A stretch of DNA of 10,000 nt, from assembly GCA_009663005.1 (NCBI GenBank), contig CM018901.1, positions 14,543,117 through 14,553,116 of the forward strand. Direction: 5' to 3'. Numbering within the stretch: the first letter of the stretch is position 1; every line of letters starts with the position of its first letter. The position numbers and the translations under genes are program-made. Positions 1-7,817 of the stretch are shown in pieces. Source of the DNA: Actinidia chinensis. Its lineage: Eukaryota; Streptophyta; Magnoliopsida; Ericales; Actinidiaceae. The notes under the pieces were generated by a model, which was given only the letters and a program-made list of their open reading frames with translations, searched no databases and was not told the origin of the DNA.

Positions 1-143
1 TTGACAAAAATTCTCCAGATTCGACAGTTAGATTAAAGATGCCAATCAATAATTCCACCAAGAAAATCACTTCACATAAACTTAAGAACTCAAAGCAAAA
101 AAACAACATCGGTTGCAATCAATAGACCAACTAAGAATCTCAC
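1..143 (-). other. 5' part of intron 1 of the PHD-finger gene relic
   Basis: The sequence left of the GTGAGA donor turns AT-rich and is T-rich on the minus strand, as plant introns are. The frame from the exon runs only to a stop at about 90. The acceptor would lie beyond position 1. Confidence 0.45.
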
Positions 144-762
144 CGTCAAATCACCGCACTCAAACCTCCGGGCGTAATCCTCGGCGACCATCGACGCGAC
201 GGCCGCTTTCCTCTGCAGGGCCACGCGCTTGGTCATCGCCGAAAGCGACAACTCATCTGGATCCCCGCAGCCTCCCCCGCCCTCCCGGGCCACCGGCGGC
301 GGAGGCGGAGGTACGCCTTGGAACGGCGACCTGGACGTGCCCTCGTGATGGGGATGAAAGGGTAAATAAGGATGGATGGGAGGGTGAAGAGATAGGGAAG
401 GAGGAAAGAAGGGCCAGGAGGGGGCAGGAAAAAGAGGAACTGAGGGAAGTGCAAAAGGGAGAAGTGACAGGAAAGTGGAAATGTAGGGAACAATGATGCG
501 GGAGGAGATGATCTAGCGAGACAAAAGTGCATTAGAGAGAGCGGGAAGAGCAAAGTAAGGCGAAGTAAAATAGAGGAGAAGGCGAATGGGAGCGGAAGAG
601 GTATAAAAGTGCCCTCGTCGCGAACCCTAATCAGCCACGGGTCCTTGAAGAAATCCTCAATCCTAGCCAACCTTGTCCAAGACTCATTCTTCGCTTCTCG
701 CTCTGCAATCCTTCGAAAACCCTAGCGAGCAGAAGCAGATATTCGCCGGCTGGCTGCAAACA
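144..762 (-). pseudogene. First coding exon of a plant PHD-finger protein gene, disrupted
   Basis: Reading leftward, three peptide blocks occur in the order expected for the N-terminus of the plant PHD/RING-type zinc-finger family that includes Arabidopsis AT3G08020 and AT3G52100 (recalled from memory, no search run). They are ICFCSLGFSKD (740-708), NESWTRLARIEDFFKDPW (688-635) followed by IRVRDEGT, and a proline run PPPPPP then TKRVALQRKAA and AEDYARRFECGDLT (about 313-144). The Cys-rich PHD fingers would lie in later exons left of the window. The first two blocks are in different frames, so there is an indel around 703-707. RDEGT and the proline run are separated by about 272 bp containing no recognisable family sequence. 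The stretch just before the prolines (about 336-315) also looks shifted out of frame and back. The exon ends at a good donor, ACG|GTGAGA (144/143), so this is not a processed copy. It is probably a decayed gene or duplicate; a functional gene with assembly errors remains possible. No convincing start codon is visible. Confidence 0.6.
337..618. repeat. Insertion-like segment between 10-bp direct repeats inside the PHD exon
   Basis: GTGCCCTCGT occurs at 337-346 and again at 609-618. Between them lie 262 bp (347-608) of strongly purine-rich plus-strand sequence with no coding resemblance. The repeat encodes the same residues (DEG/EGT) on the minus strand. Removing one repeat plus the spacer (272 bp) joins the RVRDEG frame directly to the proline-run frame. 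This is what an insertion with a 10-bp target-site duplication would leave. I see no terminal inverted repeats and no GT..AG pair at the repeat, so neither a classical DNA transposon nor an ordinary intron is shown. The plus-strand frame open through here (113-496) is low-complexity shadow. Confidence 0.5.
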
Positions 763-860
763 CAGAGAGAGATAGAGATTTAGAGCGAAGAGCGAGAACG
801 AGAGCGAGAGCGAGAGATTTTTTTTAGAGAGAGAGAGGGGTGTTTGGGGTGAATTCGAGA
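763..860 (-). promoter_or_regulatory. CT-rich leader-like tract upstream of the PHD exon
   Basis: On the minus strand this is CTCTCT/CTCGCT-rich sequence (GAGAGA and GAGCGA runs on the plus strand, about 765-838). Such sequence is typical of plant 5' untranslated regions. It ends at TGTTTGCAG (about 755-763), which resembles an acceptor, so the block at 762-703 could follow a leader intron. No clear TATA box is visible further upstream. Confidence 0.35.
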
Positions 861-869
861 GAGGTATAC

Positions 870-1175
870 CATGTAATTGGGCAGCGACGTGAAAAGCCCT
901 AACGAGATTTGAATTTGATTAAGAAGTTAAGCGAGCGAGGGATTGTTCCTAAAATAATACAACGAATTGAGAAAACAAAAAAAAATAAAAAATAAATATA
1001 AATTTTGTAACCTTTTGCCTAGACAGAGAGAGACAGTTGGCATTATATTTGGGGCTTTTGGCTTTGGCTACATAACTAATAAAATACAATGACATAACCT
1101 AGATTTTAGAAATTATGGAAAAGCCTTATAAAATTTTTAAAATAATACTGACTTTCATTATTCTTTAATTGTGGT
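870..1175. other. AT-rich spacer, nothing recognised
   Basis: No open frame of note, no RNA gene and no repeat structure beyond A/T runs (about 976-1005). It could contain the upstream flank of the minus-strand PHD gene relic, but no promoter element stands out. Confidence 0.4.
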
Positions 1176-1176
1176 T

Positions 1177-1660
1177 AGGGATGGCAAGATAGTGTTTGGA
1201 TCCGGAGAACTTCATCTTCTATACTCAATACCTGAAACCTACCTCTGTCCTTATACTAGTATTCAATACTCAATAGGTACAATTCAAATCTCTCAAACCT
1301 AAGCTCAATTGGGTGTCGAGTAACTCAAATATATCCAATAACCAATTTTTTTAAAAAAAAAAAAGTAATCAAATTCGAATCTTAAAATAAAAAAAAGTGA
1401 ATTATAAATTTGATTGTAAAAAGTAGGGCGTTGTCAAAAAAAAAATCTAAAAACGATGATTTGTGATTGACAGACCGAAACCTGACCGAACCGTGTGCCA
1501 TTTTTGATTGATTATAGTTTTAAGGATTATTTCGTTTTTAAAAATTAAGAACTGGTGTTAAATTGGTTCGATTACTGATTTTTTTTTTCAAATCGTGGTT
1601 CGAAAGAACTGGAACTGAATTATAATATAGAACTATATATATATGTTCTATATTATAAAT
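1177..1660. repeat. Degraded GGTTCG-rich, hAT-like element remnants (tentative)
   Basis: TTAGGGATGGCAAGA at about 1177 resembles the TAGGGGTGGCAA start common to plant non-autonomous hAT elements. Further in are GACCGAAACC, CTGACCGAACCG followed by GTGCCATTTTT (about 1473-1506), TTGGTTCG and GTGGTTCG (about 1565-1605), and a terminal perfect hairpin (1620-1658). The same vocabulary marks the clearer element at 5371-5867. Boundaries and target duplications cannot be fixed, and it may be more than one fragment. Confidence 0.35.
1620..1658. repeat. Perfect inverted repeat, 14-bp arms
   Basis: The arm TTATAATATAGAAC (1620-1633) is the exact reverse complement of GTTCTATATTATAA (1645-1658). The spacer is the 11-bp alternating sequence TATATATATAT (1634-1644). 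The whole 39 bp is a near-perfect cruciform or hairpin, AT-rich and without the T-tract of a bacterial terminator. It is most likely part of a transposon end or foldback. Confidence 0.85.
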
Positions 1661-1792
1661 CAGGACTTGATTTGAATTCCAAAATATATCTCTCGCCTAT
1701 CTATGTATCATATTCATTTGAGTTGATCCAACGAATCAGATGATTCACCTCAAAGTAGTTTGTCCTACCAAAAAAACATTACTTTCTTATCC

Positions 1793-1834
1793 AACGGCTA
1801 AGATCGATTTGATTATAAACAAACGGTTCAGATT
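1793..1834. repeat. Twice-repeated AACGG(C/T)T..AGAT motif
   Basis: AACGGCTAAGATC at 1793-1805 is followed 29 bp later by AACGGTTCAGATT at 1822-1834. I recall this AACGG-YT-nAGAT motif as frequent in plant intergenic and transposon-derived sequence. Function unknown. Confidence 0.4.
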
Positions 1835-1852
1835 TCCTTCCTTTTACACGGT

Positions 1853-2149
1853 GTGATGGCTGTGATGGTTGTGATTGACTGCTCTGAGGATTACGGCGAT
1901 GTCTTCACCATCCCCGAATCCATCACAGCCATCTCTCCTCCCAAATCAACCCATCTCTCTCTCTCACGCAATCTCAGAAGTTCTCAGTTCTCTCTCTCTT
2001 TGCTGTTTGGGAGCCCAATCTCAGTTCTAAACAACCTCAAAATCCCCAGCCCAAACTATGGTTCCTCCGCACCAAGCCGATCTTCGAGGACGCCCAGACT
2101 ACTCAACCACATGAGTTTCTTCAACTATTATTTAGTATATGTTTCTTAA
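1853..2149 (+). CDS. Unrecognised 98-residue ORF, doubtful
   Basis: The frame starts MMAVMVVIDCSEDYGDVF and continues with Ser/Pro/Leu-rich sequence to a stop at 2147-2149. Its base composition (C-rich, evenly mixed) stands out from the AT-rich surroundings, so it may be a gene fragment or a leader region. No family is recognised and no domain is visible. The end (FFNYYLVYVS) looks like run-on into intron or spacer sequence. A 14-bp inverted repeat (1855-1868 with 1920-1933) lies in its first quarter and argues against ordinary coding. The CT-rich stretch at 1955-2005 could equally be part of a 5' untranslated region. I have no evidence that it is translated. Confidence 0.15.
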   Translation: MMAVMVVIDCSEDYGDVFTIPESITAISPPKSTHLSLSRNLRSSQFSLSLLFGSPISVLNNLKIPSPNYGSSAPSRSSRTPRLLNHMSFFNYYLVYVS

Positions 2150-2249
2150 CTTTAACTCCCTATTAGGGAGGGGGAGTCAGTTAGGGGCATGGGAGATGTG
2201 GGGGGTAACAGGGGAAGGGGAAATGGTGGAAAGGCAAACAGGCGAACCA

Positions 2250-2420
2250 CCACCACTACCCAAAACACCACCAATACCTAAAACCCAAACCCAACCCAAA
2301 TCCAAACCGGAACCCCCAAAACCAAATAACACCGACACCCAAAATCCAAAAAAATCCAAATCGGAACCCAAAACCCAAATCAACAACCCGAACCCAAAAC
2401 ACCACCCCCAGACCGCTGCC
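2250..2420. repeat. C/A-only low-complexity tract
   Basis: The plus strand is almost free of G and low in T from about 2250 to 2420. It is built from short variants of AACCCAAA, AACACCACC and AATCCAAA. Open frames on both strands (Pro/Thr/Lys-rich on plus, Gly/Phe/Val/Trp-rich on minus) follow from this composition and are not genes. The units are too irregular to be telomeric repeats. A G-rich plus-strand stretch (about 2165-2235) lies immediately to its left. Confidence 0.7.
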
Positions 2421-2559
2421 ATGGCCAACCACAACCAAAACACCCAACAAACATTGCACACACGCAGAGAGAGAGAAGAGAGATCTGAGAGATCACCGTA
2501 TGACGGACCCCGCTCGAATCGCACCCGTATTCTGTCTAGCTGGTGATGATGTGTGTCGT

Positions 2560-4140
2560 TGATGGGTTGATTTGGGTTTAGGGGGTTCCGGTGAATGGCC
2601 AATGGGTTGGAGGAGGGGTATTTGGAGTTGAGTCTGATGGGTTTGTGCAGCAGGATGGTTTTGATTTTGGCTGGACACTTGTATTGTTGTGTGCGGATGA
2701 TGAGGTTGTATTTTGTGATTCACCAAATTGAGAGTGAAAGCAATTTTAACCAATTTGATATTTCAATAAATACTATTTATTTTGTTGTACAACTCTGTTA
2801 ATTTTAATAACGACTGGTGTTGTTTTGATAACATGTTCGTTTGGTTGTGCAATTTCCTTTTTTGGTTATATTCAAAATATGTGTGTATGCAATCTGTTTT
2901 TTATGTTTCGTATTGTACGAGCATATTTCGTTTTATTATTGCAATTACAGAAACAGGTAAATTAATGCCTTTTAAAGGAGTTAAAAGTTGATTTTTTAAT
3001 TAAATACAAAAAATTCAAAACTTCGTTATTATGGGTGTTTTTTTTTCTTAATTACGATCCTATTTAGACTAGTAAATAAAATAATTTTAAAGTTTATGCT
3101 ATTTAGCAAAAAGGTAATTGAATGATCCGTATTGTTTGGATGCAAAAACAATCTACTTTTTAGAATAATTATAAAGAAGAGAAAGCTCTACCTTATATAG
3201 CTAGGCCCAATAGCTCAACTTTTTGTTGAATGAGGTAGCAACGAGAATAAAATCATTAGCTAAAAAGCCAAATTTGTGGCTTATAGTAGAATAAAAAATT
3301 TGTGAGGTAAATCATATGTAGTTAATGAACAATGAGTGACGGTATTACCATTTGTTGGACAAGTCAGTTCTTTCCAACTTATAACATAGAAGTAAATTAA
3401 TGGAAGCTGTATACACATGAATAAAAAAATGGAATAAATCTTCACGTCGTTTGCCCTAAATTGTCGTACATATCTTAAATGGCGGCATAAAAATACATAC
3501 ATATTAATATGGAGGAATTCCCAATTGAGACGTGTTGAAAATTTTGTTGAGAAGGACAAAATGCAAAATTGAAGACTTTTTATTTGTAAATTGTTTAATT
3601 AGTGTAATATGTTCTTTTTTTGGTAACTACAAAATTAGTTTTAGAATTTTTTTTTTACATCGTGCACGTGGGTACGGCAATTACAGTATATATATATAAG
3701 ATATAGGTAAGATATATACGCGTGACGCATATTATGTAGAACCTAACACCTAATTCTGTAATTCACACATGTGGTGATTACGTGGCTTTCCCAAACAAAA
3801 ATATTTTCACTTCCCATGGATCTTAGGATTACTCACTCCCTTCACAGCAAAACCCTTTCACGTTCTCTATCCAAGATTGGATCAGTTGATTTTTTTTGTT
3901 ATCCTTTAAATTCTTTTCAGTTCTTCGCTTCACCTTTGTGTTGTTATCCATTAATGCTCTTCTAAAATTTATGAGTTGTTAATTACTATATTAGAGGTTG
4001 GTTGATGTAATAAATTTGACGCGTCATATTATGAACTATTTTGTATTAATTTTCGTTCATGACTTGAAAGTATTAATTAAAAAGTTATGGGTTATTTAAT
4101 AAATAACCTTGTTGCAATATCATTTTTATAAACATATTTA
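2560..4140. other. AT-rich spacer with no supported gene
   Basis: I see no recognisable protein, RNA gene or element here. The one weakly suggestive spot is 3660-3818: a CACGTG core (about 3664), a TATATATATATAAG run (about 3687-3700) and an ATG in good context (3816, CCCATGGAT) opening a 49-residue Ser/Leu/Phe-rich frame to 3965. That frame has no recognisable family and no visible continuation exon, so I do not call it a gene. Confidence 0.4.
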
Positions 4141-4309
4141 CATGTTAATTGAATGAAACCGGAATCGAACCAAAATCGAATCGATAAATTTTGGTTCGAT
4201 TCTATACTTGTAATGGTTAGATTCCAGTTCTCATTTTTTTCAGAGACCGTTAAAAAGAGATTGGTATGGATACTTATAGAACCGAACAATAGAACTATGG
4301 ACACCCCTT
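4140..4309. repeat. GGTTCG-rich, hAT-like element end with hairpin
   Basis: The right end reads GAACCGAACAATAGAACTATGGACACCCCTTA. Its reverse complement begins TAAGGGGTGTCC, the form of a plant hAT-type terminal repeat. Inside, GAATCGAACCAAAAT (4162-4176) and ATTTTGGTTCGATTC (4188-4202) form a perfect 15-bp inverted repeat with an 11-bp loop. The left boundary is not visible. The fragment lies directly beside the copia LTR. Confidence 0.45.
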
Positions 4310-4335
4310 AGTAAAAAGGATGAGTGTTTCTATTA

Positions 4336-4651
4336 TGATAATTTGTATGTCTCAAATTTACGGGCCTTCTGTGAAACCTACTTCTTGGGTAAGTTATGAT
4401 TTAAGGTTGTCCTAAAAATGGCGTAGAACTAGTATCTAAGTAGAAGAAAGAAGAGGAAAAGAAAAGAAGAGAGTGAGAGAGCACTGAGAGGTAAAGAGCT
4501 TGTAATCTATATTGCATATATTAGATTTTCTTCTTCCTCTTGCCTTGGATGTAGGCATATCGCCGAACCATGTAAATCTTCGAGTTCTATCTCTGGTGTC
4601 ATAGGAATTGATTCATTTACCATTTTCGTAGTAGATCGATTTATTTTTGTA
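4336..4651 (+). repeat. 5' LTR of the copia element
   Basis: The 3' boundary is fixed by the primer site at 4653. The U5-like part contains GGATGTAGGCATATC and GCCGAACCATGTAAATCT (about 4547-4579), a pairing I recall from LTRs of many plant copia elements. A GTATCTAAGTAG sequence (about 4431) could be a decayed TATA box ahead of a purine-rich leader. The 5' boundary at TGATAATTTG is a guess. The 3' end reads TTTTTGTA rather than the canonical CA. No partner LTR is in the window to date the insertion. Confidence 0.6.
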
Positions 4652-4652
4652 G

Positions 4653-4663
4653 TGGTATCAGAG
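4653..4663 (+). other. Retroelement primer-binding site for initiator tRNA-Met
   Basis: TGGTATCAGAG matches the standard plant copia primer-binding site, complementary to the 3' end of initiator tRNA-Met. It lies immediately 3' of the LTR and about 40 bp before the gag start, as expected. Confidence 0.9.
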
Positions 4664-4701
4664 ATTCTGGTTAGTGTTTCGATCTCTTTGATACAGTAAA
4701 G

Positions 4702-5370
4702 ATGTTGAATACTAGATACGAGGTGAATAATTTACCGGCAAGAATAACATCTCTAACAAGGTGTTTCTAAGGCTTTGCTCAGAAAGGAGAAAAAGCCCAA
4801 GAAGATCAAGGAAGAAGATTGGGAAGTCCTCAATGCGAAGGCTGCCAGTGTAATTCATCTAAACCTATGCGATGAAGTTATTCACAACATATTAGATGAG
4901 GATTCAGCACAGGCTACCTAGAAGAAGTTAGAAGTCTATAAAGAAGAATATGGCAAAACAAACTATGTGTAGAGAAATAATTATATGTTTTGTAAATGAA
5001 GGAAAACACAAATCTGTTAGAACATCTTAATGTTTTCAACATGCCGATTACACAACTGTTAGATTTCGACATAAAGTTTGATGATGAGGACAAAGCAATA
5101 CTCATGTTCGTATTGTTGCCTATATCCTATGGTCATCTTATGACAACATTGATGCATGGGAAGGAGACTTTGAAATTGGAAAAGGTGATCAGTGCTCTCC
5201 TCTCACATAAAAAGATGAAGAGGGATTATGAAAGCAATGGAGAACGTCTCATTGTGGCTAAGTCACAACTAGGACGAGGTAGGAGTAGTAAGTGGAGATA
5301 AATCAATGAGAAAGATGTTCCAATAGAGGAAGATATAGGTCAAAGTCACGTGCAAAAAATGGTCGTTGAG
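4702..5370 (+). pseudogene. gag: copia gag (UBN2-type) remnant
   Basis: The start at 4702 reads MLNTRYEVNNL, like the gag start of plant copia elements. The frame then shifts. A second block at 4772-4918 (KEEDWEVLNAKAA, then LCDEVIHNILDED) ends in a TAG at 4919 where the family normally has Trp. A third block at 4996-5301 carries EHLNVFNMPITQLLDFDIK, DEDKAILMFVLLP and KLEKVISALLSHKKM. These are characteristic of the gag UBN2 region, which forms the particle shell. At least two frame changes and one nonsense codon separate the blocks. The zinc-knuckle end is split off by the inserted element at 5371. Confidence 0.85.
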
Positions 5371-5867
5371 TAGGGGTGCCACATGGGTCGGTGTGGTAGG
5401 GATGTGACAAAACCGGAACCGACCGACCATCCACGGGTTCCTATTTTGGACCCGGAACCGAACCGAGAACCGATGAGAACCGAACAACCGAACTGTCGGG
5501 TCGGTTTCGGTTCCTCGGGTCTCGGATTTTTTTTTTGGGTCGGGGTCGGGTCGGGCCTTCGGTTATTCCTAAAAATTAATATAGACCTAGGTAATAATCA
5601 AGTGTGTGCTAGTTGCATTGTATAGCTATAAGGTCGGTTTAGACTCGGGTTCTCGGGTGGGTCTCGGTTAGATTTAATTCTCGGGTCTCGGTTCGGTTCT
5701 GGGTTGTGTCGGGTCTCGGTTTTAAAAACTCAGGACCCGAGAACCGACCGAACAGTATGGGTCTTCATTTTTTAGACTTCCATGAACCGACCCAAAGCAG
5801 GTTGGAACCGGATCACAATGAGTCGTGTCGGCTCGGTTCTTCGGGTCGGCGGGTATTTGTGCCCCTG
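5371..5867. mobile_element. Non-autonomous hAT-like element nested in copia gag
   Basis: The ends are TAGGGGTGCCACAT (from 5371) and, reverse-complemented, CAGGGGCACAAAT (from 5867). These are imperfect inverted repeats of the YAGGGG hAT type. Flanks TCGTTGAG (5363-5370) and TAGTGTGAG (5868-5876) agree at 7 of 8 positions with one gap, fitting a decayed 8-bp target duplication. The interior is dense in CCGAACC, GGTTCGG and GGGTCTCGG units in both orientations, giving many foldbacks. There is no transposase: the 80-residue plus-strand frame here (5383-5625) is composition-driven. GC content is visibly higher than in the host element. Confidence 0.7.
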
Positions 5868-6330
5868 TAGTGTGAGTTTGCTTTTACTAGCACAATTTGG
5901 ACAATACAAGAATCAATGTCAAGAATTTGAAAAGCTTTTGAAGGAAGAATAATGGAAAGAAGCCTGTCAAATCGGCTCAGTATATAGAGGGAAATCAAAT
6001 AATGAGTAGATACTCTTACCTTCCGCTCTCTTCAAGTAGTATTTTTTTTTCTGAATCATGATGTTTGAATTCAGGTTGGCCATATCACATGTGCCTGAAT
6101 ACAGATTTGTTGGACACTATAGACCTTGCACATGATGGGTGCATGAAGGCCATTGGAAAGGTGTACCTTTAAAATCGTCTAGATGTTGTGATTGCGTGTT
6201 TGATGAGGGTTTTGGGTTTGGTCACCACATGTTCTAGAAACTTGTAAGAATTTGATTTATTTGTATAAAAAAAAGGGAGGCTTTAGATTCTTTGGGATTA
6301 GGTACATGAGAAAACAGGAGTCATGAAGAT
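5868..6330 (+). pseudogene. copia gag C-terminus and protease remnant
   Basis: After the insertion, a Lys-rich stretch with KNNGKKPVKSAQ (about 5945-5980) resembles the region behind the gag zinc knuckle. The knuckle itself is only weakly suggested (TGTGAGTTTGC at 5871). At 6068 the protease active-site region reads NSGWPYHMC, against the usual DSG(C/A)xYHMC, so the catalytic Asp is Asn here. LNTDLLDTIDL and MKAIGKVYL follow in the family's order. Several stops follow before about 6330. No working aspartic protease could be made. Confidence 0.7.
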
Positions 6331-6334
6331 CAGG

Positions 6335-7290
6335 TAAGGTGTTTTGGTGATCATAAAGGGCAGAAAGTTAGAAATCTCTATAGATTAGTTGGGAACACCG
6401 TTGTATGTGAAGTTACACTCTCCACACTTACAGATTATAGCATAAATGATTGTAACTTTGGAATATGTTGCTTGGTCATATTGGTGAGCATGGTATGTTA
6501 TAGCTTTAATAAAAAAATATGTTGAAGGGTGTTAGGATGTGCAACCTGGATTTTCTACAAGTAATGTGAGTATGGAAAGCAACATAGGGTCGGTTTCAAG
6601 ACAGGGTGTTCTTGATATGTCCATTCACATGTTTGGGCAAGTGATAGTGTCTTCTCACAGTGGTGCTCACTACTTTGGCAACTTCACTAGCAATTATTCT
6701 AGAAAGGTATGGCTTTATTTTATGAAGTATACGTATGATGTTTTCAGTATTTTCAAGAGGTGAAAATGCAGGTTGGAAATCAGACAGGCAAAGAAATAAA
6801 ATATCTTAGAAATTACTGGCCAAGAGTGCAGGGAGAATGGTTTTATGGCTTTCTGTGAATCATAAAGCATTGCTCGTCACTTTACAGTTAGGGGAACACG
6901 CAAAACGGGGGCACAAAAAGAATGAATAGAATTTTGACCGAAAGATCTAGATGTATGAGATTGAATGCAGGGGTGCCTAAAGTGTTTTGGGCACGAGCAC
7001 TCAACACAGTGTGCTACATCATTGATAGGTCTCCATTATTAGACATTTATTTTAAAATCTCGTAGGAAGTTTGGTCGGGTAAACCAGTTAATTTTGTCGA
7101 ATTGAGAATATTTGATTGTTTTGGCTACTGTGCATGTGCGAGTAATGAAAGGTCAAAACTTGATCCAAAATCAATAAAATGCAATATTTCTTGATTTATG
7201 AATTGGTGTGCAAGGATACAATAGGATCCAGTGTCAAGAAGAAGTGACCAACAAAGATTGTTGCTTTGATGAGCATTTATGGTTGATCAA
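6335..7290 (+). pseudogene. copia GAG-pre-integrase and integrase remnant
   Basis: KGQKVRNLYRLVGNTVV (about 6352-6405) is the pre-integrase motif. The integrase core follows with YVHSHVW (about 6616-6636), where the family has HSDVW, and with HYFGNFTSNYSRKVWLYFMK (6665-6724), where it has FxDDYSRK. The last catalytic motif reads QNGGTKRMNR (6901-6930), where it has QNGVAER. All three DDE acidic positions therefore appear lost (His, Asn/Ser and Lys). The C-terminal half is long and clear (VPKVFWARALNTVCYIIDRSP, then EVWSGKPVNF and SKLDPKS) but carries TAG at 7063 and TGA at 7192. Integrase would insert the cDNA copy; this one cannot. Confidence 0.88.
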
Positions 7291-7300
7291 ACGAGGAGGA

Positions 7301-7815
7301 GACAACAAATGATGGCACAAAACAAATTGCAACTTTATCCCCTCCAAAATGAATGGGCCAACATAGGTTAAGGTTATTTCATAGTTTATTACTTGCAACT
7401 TTATCCTCCCACCTTTCCATCATTCACTTTCACCCAATTCTACTCTTGTGCTTCATTTTTTAAAAAATTTATTTGAGCACATTCAAACTTGTATTTTATA
7501 ACTAATGGCAATGTAAACCTCTCACAATACCATAATTTACATAAACTGTGGACAATACCGACAAAGCCCCAATTTTTATAATTTAAACCTCACTCGATGA
7601 TTGGGCAAAGCATCCAATGATACTGGACCATTAGATTCTCTATATTTCTCATTTCGTTTTTTTTTCATCAAATTTTTTAATTCAAACACAATCTAAGACT
7701 CAAATCCTTTAATTTTTCTTTAACAAATTACGCAATCACTTATCTAGTTGTCTGTATGATTTTAGGATTCATTCACTGCAAATTTTCTGATCTTTATATT
7801 AAATACTGTTTCAGA
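7301..7815. other. AT-rich spacer, nothing supported
   Basis: No recognised protein or element. It contains a 14-bp direct repeat, TTGCAACTTTATCC, at 7327-7340 and 7393-7406, just beyond the point where the copia element ends. The rest is A/T-rich with short runs and could be the 3' flank or intron of the minus-strand unit to its right. Confidence 0.4.
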
Positions 7816-7817
7816 CT

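Larger units (their letters stand above)
4336..7300 (+). mobile_element. Ty1/copia LTR retrotransposon, defective and 3'-truncated
   Basis: The expected copia order is present: 5' LTR, tRNA-Met primer site, gag, zinc-knuckle/protease relic, GAG-pre-integrase, integrase. Every coding block carries stops and frameshifts. Similarity ends about 7280-7300, in the linker just after the integrase (a degraded FDEH motif near 7270). There is no reverse transcriptase, RNase H, polypurine tract or 3' LTR anywhere downstream, so roughly the last 40 percent of a typical element is absent. A separate element of about 497 bp (5371-5867) sits within it. The element cannot move by itself. Confidence 0.85.

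Noticed and set aside
113..496. 127-residue plus-strand ORF
   Set aside because: It lies antisense to the PHD-protein exon blocks and continues through the purine-rich segment as Arg/Glu/Lys-rich low complexity.
2250..2420. Interstitial telomere repeat
   Set aside because: Units are AACCCAAA/AACACCACC variants without a regular CCCTAAA period.
2139..2753. Overlapping ORFs on both strands (Pro/Thr/Lys-rich and Gly/Val/Phe-rich)
   Set aside because: All are produced by the C/A-only tract and its edges. No domain is visible, and opposite-strand frames are equally open.
3816..3965. 49-residue ORF with a good ATG context and an upstream G-box and TATA run
   Set aside because: No recognisable family, no continuation exon, and Phe/Leu-rich read-through of T-rich DNA. 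The promoter-like motifs are expected by chance in AT-rich sequence.
5383..5625. ORF inside the hAT-like element
   Set aside because: Residues only reflect CCGAACC/GGTTCGG repeats; there is no transposase signature.
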